Source of the DNA: Brumicola pallidula DSM 14239 = ACAM 615
GTDB lineage: Bacteria > Pseudomonadota > Gammaproteobacteria > Enterobacterales > Alteromonadaceae
Direction of reading: 5' to 3'
DNA: 64,000 nt
Assembly: GCF_000428905.1 (NCBI RefSeq)
Contig: NZ_KE386814.1
Coordinates: 551,758 to 615,757 of the forward strand
This document shows, one piece after another, positions 55,122 to 61,844 of the stretch. Position 1 is the first letter of the stretch, and each line of letters opens with the position of its first letter. The notes beneath the pieces were generated by a model. The model worked only from the letters and a program-made list of their open reading frames with translations. It was not told the DNA's origin and searched no databases. The position numbers were made by a program, and so were the translations under genes.

Positions 55122-55330
55122 ATAGACACTTTACACATGCTGCATATTCCAGCCCAACATGAACAACTATTTACCCGCTGTGTCAGGATTCTCGTCGGTG
55201 TGCCCTGAGCGACATTACAGGTAATTTTAAACCCCGTTTAAGTTTGCATTTTGTGAATATGGCATGCTGGTTTATGTTTGACAATGGAGATTTGGCTGGG
55301 TGTTTGATTTTAATCTTCCCATAAATAGCA

Positions 55331-55355
55331 AACAACCGAGCAAAGCTCGGTTGTT
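55331..55355 (-). terminator. Terminator hairpin of the comEA-like gene
   Basis: AACAACCGAGC and GCTCGGTTGTT form an 11-bp perfect stem with a 3-nt loop, about 25 nt after the gene's stop on the minus strand. The following T tract is weak on both strands. Confidence 0.75.
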
Positions 55356-55378
55356 CTTTAAGCCTAATTTAAACCCAT

Positions 55379-55687
55379 CTACACCTTCACCAAATCAATC
55401 ATCTTAGCCACCATCTTTACGCCAATCCCTTTCACATTAACCAGCTCATCAACGCTTTTGAAATTACCGTTGAGTTTACGATACTTCACAATTTCCCCCG
55501 CTTTTTTGCTACCTACACCGGGTAGCGCCGTTAATTGCTCGGCACTTGCTTTGTTAATGTCTAATTTGTTGTCAACGGCCTGGCTCATTGCTTTTTTAGC
55601 CGTTGCGTCTGCAGCAGCTTGAGCCGGCATAAATGCGCACGACGATAACAACGCGGTGCACAGTAATAAACAGTTAAATTTTTTCAT
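55379..55687 (-). CDS. ComEA-like helix-hairpin-helix DNA-binding protein
   Basis: A 102-residue exported protein. The signal peptide (KKFNCLLLCTALLSSCAFMPAQA) may be processed after AQA. The mature part is a double helix-hairpin-helix domain: LDINKASAEQLTALPGVGSKKA and VDELVNVKGIGVKMVAKM. In competent bacteria ComEA binds incoming DNA in the periplasm; single-domain periplasmic ComEA proteins in gammaproteobacteria have this size. Monocistronic, with its own terminator. A role in natural transformation is inferred from the family. Confidence 0.88.
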   Translation of the reverse strand: MKKFNCLLLCTALLSSCAFMPAQAAADATAKKAMSQAVDNKLDINKASAEQLTALPGVGSKKAGEIVKYRKLNGNFKSVDELVNVKGIGVKMVAKMIDLVKV

Positions 55688-56010
55688 GTGAATTCCTTTT
55701 AATTTTTAAATGATATGCTTTCTATGATGTGTTTCGAGTACGCTTTGCCAATGCAGTCGCAACAGCGAGATCAGAGTGAAAACGCACTAACAAAGCTTAA
55801 AAGTATTTTGCAGAAGGTGAAACTGACTAGGGGGCTAGTTTGCATTGCGCTCAACATATAGACACAAAAAAGAGAGTTTTTGGTGTTTACAGTGGAATCT
55901 GTATAATTAACCTCAGATCTGCTTAAACAACAACCATAGAATGACGCTCTACGTCAGTCAAATTAAGGCGTGGCTCGTTTTCCTTTAAGCAGTAGGCCAC
56001 CAATCTCACA
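55688..56010. other. Intergenic, no gene seen
   Basis: About 320 bp between the comEA-like gene and the IS982 relic. A hairpin GACG-CTCTA-CGTC lies near 55942. No open frame of interest; part of it may be decayed insertion-sequence DNA. Confidence 0.4.
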
Positions 56011-56127
56011 TTGATCGTCAATTATCACGGTGAGATTGTGGCTGCAAAAGTGACAACAGGAAATGTCCACGACCCTCAGCCAGTTGAATTAGGAAAATGT
56101 ATGGTTTGTCGGACGCTTACAAATTAA
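56011..56127 (+). pseudogene. IS982-family transposase fragment
   Basis: A 38-codon open segment reads LIVNYHGEIVAAKVTTGNVH then DPQPVELGKC before a stop. This matches the catalytic-core region of IS982 transposases (HLIVN-x-x-G-x-I-x-A-x-K-x-T-x-x-N-x-x-D-x-x-PV). The frame upstream and downstream is degraded, so only a relic remains. Its stop overlaps the end of the convergent ATPase gene. Confidence 0.65.
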
Positions 56128-57521
56128 GATATTGCCTTAGCGCTTATAGTGCTAAATTTAGACACGAATCGTTCGAGCATATAGTGGGGCATACTAACCA
56201 AAGGCACTTCTTTCAAATCTTGCCGCTCTGGTCTTGGTTTAATTAATCCATACTCGATATCGCCAGCATATAACCTTAAGGCCATGGGGTATGTCTTGGC
56301 ACCAAGCATCAGTTTCAAAGATATCATCTTGTTCGAGTGACCAGACTTACATTCAATAGGAACAACTCTTGAATCCAATGCTGCGACAAAATCAACCTCA
56401 GAGATAGCATTTTTCTTCTTTCGCTCCCAATGATACAAGGACTTAGCCTTGTAATACGGAGGCACCGACTGTAAGGTCTGAGCTACAAATTGTTCTGCCA
56501 TTGCACCTTCGGCAACACTGTTAACATCCCCACTGCCATAGACCTCTTGTGGTAATAAGTCCATATACGAGTAACCTAGACCTATATCTAACGCAAATAG
56601 CTTGTGAGCGAACTTATCGGCTCCACTGAGCAATGGGGCTTTGTTTTCGTGAGTATGAACACTTCTTCTAATCAGCTTTGACTTAACCAGAATTTCTATA
56701 TGATCGCGGATTTTATCCGCTCTAAACCCTGGCGCAAGCTTTGACAAGGTCATAGAGCTACATGGATGGCTATAAACTTGCCTGAAAATGAGCTCTAATA
56801 GTTTTGGGTTGTATTTTTGCCCCGACAACTTACCAAAGTCAGCGAAGTCATTGATGTAGCCAGTGAGCAAGTTATTCTTAATCTCGTCTAGTCGCAGCAC
56901 ACCTTCATTATTAACGAATGCCTCCACCACCGCAGGCATACCGCCGCAAACCATATATTGCTTATACAAGCTATAGAAAATTTCATGAAAACTACTTCCT
57001 ATAGGCGCTAAGACATCCAAATTAGTAAGCTTTTTATATGCAACTGGATTCGCCGCCAAGACAAATTCTTCAAACGTCATAGGGTCTAAATAGGCAAACT
57101 CCACACGCCCAGAAGGCCCTTGCCCTGACTTCTCTTTTTGGATTTCAAGCTCTAGCAGTGAACCTGCTGTAATCACCTTATATTCGGGCGCCAATTCTTT
57201 AAAGTAACGAAGATACTCATAAAACCCTGGAATCTCTTGAATTTCATCGAAGAAAAACAAAATATCTTCGGGCCCGGCTACTACACCTTTCTCTAACATC
57301 AACAGCTCTAGAATGTCTTTTGCATTAGAGCGCTTATCTAACATCCCTGCAAAGCTGGGGGTATCTTCTAAGTTAACCTCGATTAATATTAAACCAAGCT
57401 CTTTTGCCAGCATACGAATCAATGTGGTTTTACCAACCTGTCGCGCACCTCGTAGCACCATAACACCTCGTGAAGTAGCGCTAGCCCACGATTTCAATTG
57501 TTCAATACATCTTCTATACAA
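56124..57521 (-). CDS. AAA-family ATPase with DUF4143 domain
   Basis: A 465-residue protein of the AAA_14-DUF4143 type. Walker A is RGARQVGKTT (residues 24-33) and Walker B LFFFDEIQ (88-95), followed by the sensor segment VITAGSLLE. The C-terminal DUF4143 part contains EVDFVAAL and PIECKSG, which resemble the D-x(n)-ExK core of PD-(D/E)XK nucleases. The start is a TTG with an excellent AGGAGG site. The family is widespread and mostly uncharacterised; defence, DNA-repair and mobile-element roles have been suggested. Directly upstream lie three 33-bp repeats and a short repeat-encoded frame. Confidence 0.9.
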   Translation of the reverse strand: MYRRCIEQLKSWASATSRGVMVLRGARQVGKTTLIRMLAKELGLILIEVNLEDTPSFAGMLDKRSNAKDILELLMLEKGVVAGPEDILFFFDEIQEIPGFYEYLRYFKELAPEYKVITAGSLLELEIQKEKSGQGPSGRVEFAYLDPMTFEEFVLAANPVAYKKLTNLDVLAPIGSSFHEIFYSLYKQYMVCGGMPAVVEAFVNNEGVLRLDEIKNNLLTGYINDFADFGKLSGQKYNPKLLELIFRQVYSHPCSSMTLSKLAPGFRADKIRDHIEILVKSKLIRRSVHTHENKAPLLSGADKFAHKLFALDIGLGYSYMDLLPQEVYGSGDVNSVAEGAMAEQFVAQTLQSVPPYYKAKSLYHWERKKKNAISEVDFVAALDSRVVPIECKSGHSNKMISLKLMLGAKTYPMALRLYAGDIEYGLIKPRPERQDLKEVPLVSMPHYMLERFVSKFSTISAKAIS

Positions 57522-57542
57522 AAAATCCTCCTATGGGCTTTT

Positions 57543-57644
57543 TCAAAATAGTTCAATTCCAAATAATAAATTAGCACGTTTCTGCTCATTTCCAAACAAT
57601 AAATCAAGAATTTTTAGTTCATTTCCATATAATAAACGAAACAT
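57543..57644 (-). CDS. Possible leader peptide of three 11-residue repeats
   Basis: An ATG-started frame of exactly 33 codons ends 22 bp before the ATPase start. It is three 11-residue repeats: MFRLLYGNELK, ILDLLFGNEQK and RANLLFGIELF, consensus xxxLL(F/Y)GNExK. The period is set by the 33-bp DNA repeats listed separately. No ribosome site at ideal spacing was seen, so translation is unproven; the DNA repeats may be the functional unit. Confidence 0.4.
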   Translation of the reverse strand: MFRLLYGNELKILDLLFGNEQKRANLLFGIELF

Positions 57645-57655
57645 ATTTAGTCCAT
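57557..57655. repeat. Three 33-bp direct repeats upstream of the DUF4143 ATPase
   Basis: TTCCA(A/T)A(T/C)AATAAA recurs at 57557, 57590 and 57623, exactly 33 bp apart, and each unit ends in a (C/G)TYCAT-like step. Between the conserved parts the bases vary. The 33-bp period is both 11 codons and about three helical turns. Confidence 0.85.
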
Positions 57656-57660
57656 TTTAA

Positions 57661-58231
57661 TCCTATTGAGAATATGGTTTAGGTTGGCATGTTTTGTGTC
57701 TTGTTTTGTGGCCTCAAATTGATACATCTAATGCCTATATCTGGCTGTCTGTTATATGAAAAGCAATAGGCTCTATGACCGCTCCTCGCTCTGAGGAGCC
57801 AGTCGTTCTGCTGGTCAAAATGTTTCATTAATAAATTGAAGTGAAAGGCAGAGCTGATAGACGGCCATGTGTCAGTTGTGATCATTAGAGGCAACCTTAT
57901 TCATTATTCCTTGAGCACATTTAAGCGGTATCATAAATGTTTGCTTAATAAAAACGAAGTAGCATCTAGAGGATGTTCAGTTTCAAACATTAATTCCCCT
58001 ATTTTCCTGCTATTTATATTTAAGGCTCGTCTCAGTTTCAGGCTTTACGATATTCTGGATAGGTTTATGCGTGTAATCTTGTGGGTTAAGATGTGCTTTG
58101 AGTTTCAAACATTGATTCAATCATATACGTTTGGCTATGTTTATCGTAATGGAAGTCTTGTGAGGTAAAGAGTCGCGGTTTGTCATTTCGTCGTTTAATA
58201 CGGCGTTTTTCTTTTTCTGTGTGGTAGGTGT
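57661..58231. other. Intergenic with hairpin and GTTTCAAACATT motifs
   Basis: No supported gene. A 7-bp hairpin GCTCCTC-GAGGAGC lies at 57781-57799. The motif GTTTCAAACATTAATTC (57980) and GTTTCAAACATTGATTC (58102) repeats the core of the 27-bp inverted repeats that follow. This stretch may be decayed mobile-element DNA. Confidence 0.5.
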
Positions 58232-58258
58232 GCGAACGTATTAATGTTTGAAACTAGA
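58232..58258. repeat. Left 27-bp terminal inverted repeat
   Basis: Perfect inverse of 59225-59251. Followed immediately by a 10-bp-stem hairpin at 58259-58285. Confidence 0.9.
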
Positions 58259-58331
58259 TATTAGCGTTGCAAGGTAACGCTAATAATGGATATGATTTTT
58301 ATTTTATGAGTGGAGGATCCAGAGTTTGGTT

Positions 58332-58715
58332 TTAAGTCACATTGTCAATTGGATACTCCGTCGCCAAGTTCTCCAATGGAATGTGAAGGCCTTTACTGAG
58401 TTTCCGTATCATAGACAGGGACAATCTGCGTTTACGCCTCAGTACTTCGCTGACATGGCTTCTTTGCCCGATGAAAGGCACTAAATCTTTGTCGGCAAGA
58501 TTCTGTTGCTCCATACGAAACTTAATGGCCTCAATAGGATCGGGGGCATCTATCTTGTAGAAATCTTTTTCAAATGCCTCGATCAGCAAGGTAATAACCT
58601 CCAGCTCATCACCTTCTGGTGTGCCTGGCATAGCTTCCCAAAGTTCGTCGACACGAGCCAACGCGGCCTCGTTATCTTTTTCAGTTTTAATCGGTTTAAT
58701 GTTGTAGTTGTTCAT
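58332..58715 (-). CDS. higA: HigA-type antitoxin
   Basis: A 127-residue antitoxin. The N-terminal part (ALARVDELWEAMPGTPEGDELEVITLLIEAFE) is the typical HigA toxin-binding region, followed by an XRE helix-turn-helix (DLVPFIGQRSHVSEVLRRKR) and LSLSMIRKLSKGLHIPLENL. It lies 11 bp after higB on the same strand, the toxin-first order usual for higBA. It should neutralise HigB and repress the promoter upstream of higB. Confidence 0.93.
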   Translation of the reverse strand: MNNYNIKPIKTEKDNEAALARVDELWEAMPGTPEGDELEVITLLIEAFEKDFYKIDAPDPIEAIKFRMEQQNLADKDLVPFIGQRSHVSEVLRRKRRLSLSMIRKLSKGLHIPLENLATEYPIDNVT

Positions 58716-58726
58716 GCTCTTTTCCT

Positions 58727-59026
58727 CTAAACGGTGGCTACATCGATCTCATCATATTCTTCATGAGTGCCTATGAAACGTATGTAGCAAAGTCCAAATT
58801 TGTACTTCATGGCCACGACCAGCCTGTACTTGTTTCCGTGAATATTGAAAACCACTCTGTTGTTAGCAACGACGCTGGCATTGCCAAATTTAGCCTTTAC
58901 ATCCTGCGGCGATTTCCAATCACCGGATTTAACTTCATAAATCCACGACTTTAAGCCTTGTTCTGAATCACGGAAAAGTGGCTGACTCCAATATTTTTTA
59001 AGCGTACCTGTTGAAATAATTCTCAT
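58727..59026 (-). CDS. higB: HigB-type mRNA interferase toxin
   Basis: A 99-residue RelE-superfamily toxin of the HigB_toxin family: MRIISTGTLKKYWSQPLFRDSEQGLKSW region, GNASVVANNRVVFNIHGNKYRL and the C-terminal YKFGLCYIRFIGTHEEYDEI, with the conserved VFNI-GNKYRL strand pair and GTHxEYD ending. It cleaves translated mRNA on the ribosome. First gene of the higBA unit, with operator-like palindromes just upstream. Intact. Confidence 0.94.
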   Translation of the reverse strand: MRIISTGTLKKYWSQPLFRDSEQGLKSWIYEVKSGDWKSPQDVKAKFGNASVVANNRVVFNIHGNKYRLVVAMKYKFGLCYIRFIGTHEEYDEIDVATV

Positions 59027-59047
59027 GTAATTTAACTCTCTTCTATC

Positions 59048-59103
59048 TTCCCATTATGGGATATTTATTTGATAAGTCAAATATTATTTCCCAAGAAGGG
59101 AAT
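59048..59103 (-). promoter_or_regulatory. higBA operator palindromes
   Basis: Two related palindromes, TTCCCATTATGGGA (59048-59061) and ATTTCCCAAGAAGGGAAT (59086-59103), share the form TTCCC-N4/5-GGGA. Their centres are about 40 bp apart, upstream of higB. Spacing and symmetry fit HigA binding sites controlling the pair. Confidence 0.65.
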
Positions 59104-59224
59104 GATACAAAACAATATTGTTGATTTTAAAAGGCGGTGGAATAACAAAAACACATGACTCGACTTCATTCTGCTTGCACACTTAGGTATTTAATGACTC
59201 GCGGGCCAGTTTTAAACTTTAATG

Positions 59225-59251
59225 TCTAGTTTCAAACATTAATACGTTCGC
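59225..59251. repeat. Right 27-bp terminal inverted repeat
   Basis: Perfect inverse of 58232-58258. Its outer end is one base away from sequence that reads as IS91 transposase. Confidence 0.9.
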
Positions 59252-59252
59252 T

Positions 59253-59735
59253 AAGTGGTGCACCAAGCAGCAAAGCCGAGAATGGGTGGTTTATGCTAAA
59301 AAGCCCTTCGCTGGGCCACAGGCAGTGTTAGCTTACTTAGCAAGGTATACGCATCGAGTCGCTATCTCTAACAGTCGACTGCGCGAGATAAACGATAATC
59401 AGGTGACCTTTACTTATAAGGACTACCGGCGAAAAGGGGACAATCGGCACAAAACCATGCAGCTCGACACCGATGAGTTCATTCGACGCTTTATGCTGCA
59501 TGTATTGCCGTCGGGGTTTCATCGCATACGTCACTTCGGTTTATTGGCAAGTAGACCTAAGTTGGCACTGGCTCGCAAGTTACTGGATGCGCCTGCGCCC
59601 GAAGTACAAGAAACATCTACCAAAGCGGAAGATGAGACTGCGGTATTCATCTGCCGCAAGTGCCAACAGCCCTTGGAGATAATGGCAATAAAAGAGCCTG
59701 TATACTTGCCACGTGCCCCGCCAAAGTCGAATTAA
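59253..59735 (+). pseudogene. IS91-family transposase, C-terminal fragment
   Basis: The frame from 59253 reads KWCTKQQSREWVVYAKKPFA and continues GPQAVLAYLARYTHRVAISNSRL, VTFTYKDYRRKGD and FIRRFMLHVLPSGFHRIRHFGLLAS. These are the catalytic-tyrosine region (YLARYTHRVAISN) and C-terminal motifs of IS91/ISCR-like Y2 rolling-circle transposases. The N-terminal ~60% (zinc finger and first domain) is missing and not found upstream of the 27-bp repeat. A CRKCQQPLE zinc-like tail remains. The element is inactive unless complemented. Confidence 0.85.
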
Positions 59736-60345
59736 TATGATACGAAACATCCACAACAGCACCATTTATACCATCGCTAAAAGGCGATGATAGGCTCGCT
59801 ATACTTGAAAACCAATACAGCACAAAATAGAGGCAAAAAGTCGGAGTGATAGTGTCATTACCAGAATAAAATGCAATAAGGCGAGACATAAAACGACTAG
59901 AACACTCGCCCGAAAAAACAAAAGCCACAAACATCACATCAATACCCGCCCGCGCAGCAACGAAATCCCCATAGCTCACGCTCGAAGGTAACCCACCGCG
60001 GTTTCGTTCACTGGAGATTATCCGCCAGCAGTCATGAAATAACGAGAGTAAGTGAGGTTTAGTGTGCTTGACTGCTAGCCGATAATCTAAACAACATCAG
60101 CCTCTTTTGCTTCTTCAGATGCCGATCCTGACGTAGGAACGGACGCAGAGACCTGATCGATCGTGACACCTTTGCTCGAATGAGTCACATTGGAGCCCTT
60201 TCCGAAATAACGCTATACTCTCACCCATCGTTTCACTTTTCATAATTGCTCTGAACTCTAAATATATGTCAGTCGCCAAAGTTGTCTTATCCCTTTTTCA
60301 TGGACACACTATAATTGTTGTAGCGATAAAAACAGGAGGTGTTTT
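59736..60345. other. IS91 downstream end and non-coding DNA
   Basis: After the transposase stop comes about 280 bp that looks like the non-coding terminal part of an IS91-type element (a CATCGC-GCGATG hairpin at about 59774, then a GC-rich stretch ending near 60010). A minus-strand segment of 41 codons, stop at 60087-60089, reads GKGSNVTHSSKGVTIDQVSA and ends SEEAKEADVV; it looks like the tail of a lost gene that I do not recognise. Confidence 0.45.
60015..60088. repeat. 19-bp imperfect inverted repeat with 36-nt loop
   Basis: AGATTATCCGCCAGCAGTC (60015-60033) and GACTGCTAGCCGATAATCT (60070-60088) are inverse copies with two mismatches. The right arm runs into the stop codon of the minus-strand gene tail at 60087-60212. 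It could be a terminator-like structure of that lost gene or an element end. Confidence 0.6.
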
Positions 60346-60446
60346 ATGACAAAAGGTAAAAATTAAAAGTTATCAACGATACCCAGATGTACTTATACGA
60401 TAAAGGAAGAAAAGCTGTGAAAATGATACCTATAGGTTGCAATTGA
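60346..60446 (+). other. Short leader-like ORF, frameshifted at an A5 tract
   Basis: An ideal AGGAGG site precedes ATG 60346, but the frame stops after six codons (MTKGKN). If the A5 tract at 60358-60362 were A6, the frame would join MYLYDKGRKAVKMIPIGCN (from ATG 60387) to give one 33-residue peptide ending at TGA 60444-60446. Either a phase-variable or decayed small gene, or a 19-residue peptide starting at 60387. The stop lies in the loop of the first hairpin listed next. Confidence 0.4.
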
Positions 60447-60474
60447 AACCTATAGGTGTCATTGTTATGACACC
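60423..60474 (+). promoter_or_regulatory. Two mutually exclusive RNA hairpins
   Basis: Hairpin 1: 60423-60438 pairs with 60447-60462 over 16 bp (one G-U in RNA), loop of 8 nt. Hairpin 2: GGTGTCAT (60455-60462) pairs perfectly with ATGACACC (60467-60474), loop TGTT. They share 60455-60462, so only one can form. They sit between a short peptide ORF and the membrane-protein gene, the geometry of an attenuator, though no T tract follows hairpin 2. Confidence 0.55.
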
Positions 60475-60511
60475 TTACTTAGCATATTTAAATAGAGTTT
60501 AAAATTTAATC

Positions 60512-61000
60512 ATGTCTAAAAGTCGAGTACATACCTCAAAAAATTCTGCTGAACTGGAACATAAATACTTGCACTCTAAAGCTATGACATCTTTGTTTTT
60601 AGCTTTTTCTGTCTTTTTTGGATCTATTTACGAAAGGAGTCTAATCACTGAGTTTCCTGAATCTGTTGATTGGATAATAACTGGGCTGATGCTGGTTTCA
60701 TATTCTTGCCTTCTAATTTTATTAGTTAAGGATTTTATCTTGGCAAACCGTATGAGCTATAAAGCCCTATGGTCAGGCGCTTTTGATGATGAGTACTTAG
60801 AGTATATTAATCGTAAGGGATATAAGTATGGTTATGTCACCTCGGTTTCTTTGCTGGCAGTGTTTTATATTTTCGATTCAGAAATATCATTAGCGAGTTG
60901 GATAAGTTTCCGTGAATTGCTCCCATTAATTCTTTTCACTGCTATGGGTAGTTATGGGGCAGCAATTATATATCACATGCACGGTGCAATAGATGAGTGA
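60512..61000 (+). CDS. Four-span membrane protein of unknown function paired with an XRE regulator
   Basis: A 162-residue protein with four probable helices (about residues 25-42, 55-75, 108-126 and 135-153) and a conserved-looking acidic loop (GAFDDEYLEYINRKGYKYG). No enzymatic motif. Its last 8 bases overlap the small XRE regulator gene. Pairs of a small integral membrane protein and a ~65-residue XRE repressor are common in bacteria and archaea; the membrane protein may sequester or sense for the regulator. Function is not known. Confidence 0.7.
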   Translation: MSKSRVHTSKNSAELEHKYLHSKAMTSLFLAFSVFFGSIYERSLITEFPESVDWIITGLMLVSYSCLLILLVKDFILANRMSYKALWSGAFDDEYLEYINRKGYKYGYVTSVSLLAVFYIFDSEISLASWISFRELLPLILFTAMGSYGAAIIYHMHGAIDE

Positions 61001-61190
61001 GCTTGATAACAATATTGCAAAATTTAGGAGCATACGTAAAATATCTCAAACAGAGTTAGCTGAAGCGATTGGGGTTTCACGTAAAACTATTAGTACTGTC
61101 GAGACGGGGAGGTTTACCCCCTCAGTTTCTATAGCACTAAAACTGGCGAAATACTTTGATAAAAAAGTAGAGGACTTGTTTTCACTTTAA
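60993..61190 (+). CDS. Compact XRE-family transcriptional regulator
   Basis: A 65-residue HTH_3 protein that is almost only the DNA-binding domain: KFRSIRKISQTELAEAIGVS and RKTISTVETGRFTPSVSIALKLA, ending KKVEDLFSL. This is the compact YozG/Xre form. The ATG overlaps the end of the membrane-protein gene, so both are co-translated. It probably represses its own operon. Confidence 0.92.
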   Translation: MSELDNNIAKFRSIRKISQTELAEAIGVSRKTISTVETGRFTPSVSIALKLAKYFDKKVEDLFSL

Positions 61191-61307
61191 TATTGCTGTC
61201 AATTTCCCCTAGCTATTTGTTAAATTAGCGAAATTAGTAAAAGGAGTTTTTTATTAGCTTGAAATAATGTAATGTTATCTAACTAGCGATAGCACGTCGG
61301 CATGACT
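61191..61307. other. Short AT-rich intergenic stretch
   Basis: No gene seen. AAAGGAG near 61243 is followed by T-rich sequence but no usable frame. It may hold the promoter of the structured region that follows. Confidence 0.3.
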
Positions 61308-61396
61308 CTCATCATCCTAACCAAATGATGAGCTCAAGAAACCGCCTAATAAAAAGGGTCAGTTGGTTGACCATTTCTATTTAGGCGGTTTTTTTG
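61308..61396 (+). ncRNA. Candidate structured RNA ending in a strong terminator
   Basis: First hairpin: CTCATCAT / ATGATGAG (61308-61315 with 61325-61332). Second: AACCGCCTAA / TTAGGCGGTT (61340-61349 with 61381-61390), enclosing a nested GGTCA/TGACC hairpin and followed by a T7 tract. It is at least a terminator for the membrane protein/XRE operon, 150-200 nt after its last stop. Two stacked hairpins could also be the 3' part of a small RNA. Confidence 0.6.
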
Positions 61397-61556
61397 TTTC
61401 AGGACAGCTTACACAGCGTCCGCGCCGCAAAAAGCTTAAACAATATTTTTTAGGGCTTTTGTAACTGTGAAAGATAGAGCACTTCGTGCAGTTGGCTCAC
61501 GAGAGAATATATTATTTATCAGAATAGCGATTTTTTGGTGTTAGAAGGAAATAACA

Positions 61557-61778
61557 ATGCCTATTTATGATGAGCCCACTTGGATGTTGATGAAACGAAT
61601 GGTTGGTGACTTATTGATTCAGCAAGGCGAAATCGTTGCCCGTCAAAACATTATTCAATGGTTTGACACGAATTACCCACTAATCAAGCCAAACACGATT
61701 AGAGCCCACCTTAGAAGAATGTCCACAAATGTTGCATCTCGCGCAAATCACGGGGCTATGTTTTTAAAGACTGTTTAG
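61557..61778 (+). CDS. Small winged-helix protein, DUF7669-like N-terminal domain (probably truncated)
   Basis: A 73-residue protein. The pattern YDEPTWMLMKRMVGDLLIQQG and WFDTNYPLIKPNTIRAHLRRMSTN followed by SRANH matches the small winged-helix domain (DUF7669-like) found at the N-terminus of restriction-endonuclease-like and other defence proteins, where it reads YDEP...M...W...YP.IK..T...HL..MS.N. Here it stops straight after the domain (MFLKTV). AAGGAAA ribosome site is good. Either a stand-alone DNA-binding protein or the rest of a lost restriction gene. Confidence 0.6.
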   Translation: MPIYDEPTWMLMKRMVGDLLIQQGEIVARQNIIQWFDTNYPLIKPNTIRAHLRRMSTNVASRANHGAMFLKTV

Positions 61779-61844
61779 CTTGCTAAACAGTCATATCAAA
61801 CGTTCGTTAAAATTTCAGGAATCTTCATTGGATAAAGTTTAATT

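Larger units (their letters stand above)
58232..59251. mobile_element. 1.02-kb toxin-antitoxin unit bounded by perfect 27-bp inverted repeats
   Basis: The 27-base sequence at 58232-58258 (GCGAACGTATTAATGTTTGA...) is repeated, inverted and without mismatch, at 59225-59251. Matching stops at exactly the same base on both sides. The only genes inside are higA and higB. There is no transposase inside, no clear target-site duplication outside, and the right end meets an IS91 transposase relic. A hairpin TATTAGCGTT-AACGCTAATA (58259-58285) sits directly inside the left repeat. It looks like a MITE-like or passively mobilised cassette. Confidence 0.65.

Noticed and set aside
53250-55130. Chromosomal integron cassette array (small genes, toxin-antitoxin, GCGTTAGC-like strings near 54045 and 54178)
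   Set aside because: The strings do not fit the GTTRRRY core fully, no paired RYYYAAC half-sites were found at cassette-like distance, and there is no integrase gene.
57557-57655. CRISPR-like regular repeats
   Set aside because: Only three units, conserved part of about 14 bp, variable part too short for spacers and no cas genes. They are better read as 33-bp tandem repeats.
59647-59979. Minus-strand ORF over the IS91 relic
   Set aside because: It is the shadow of the transposase frame and the non-coding end of the element; no protein family fits.
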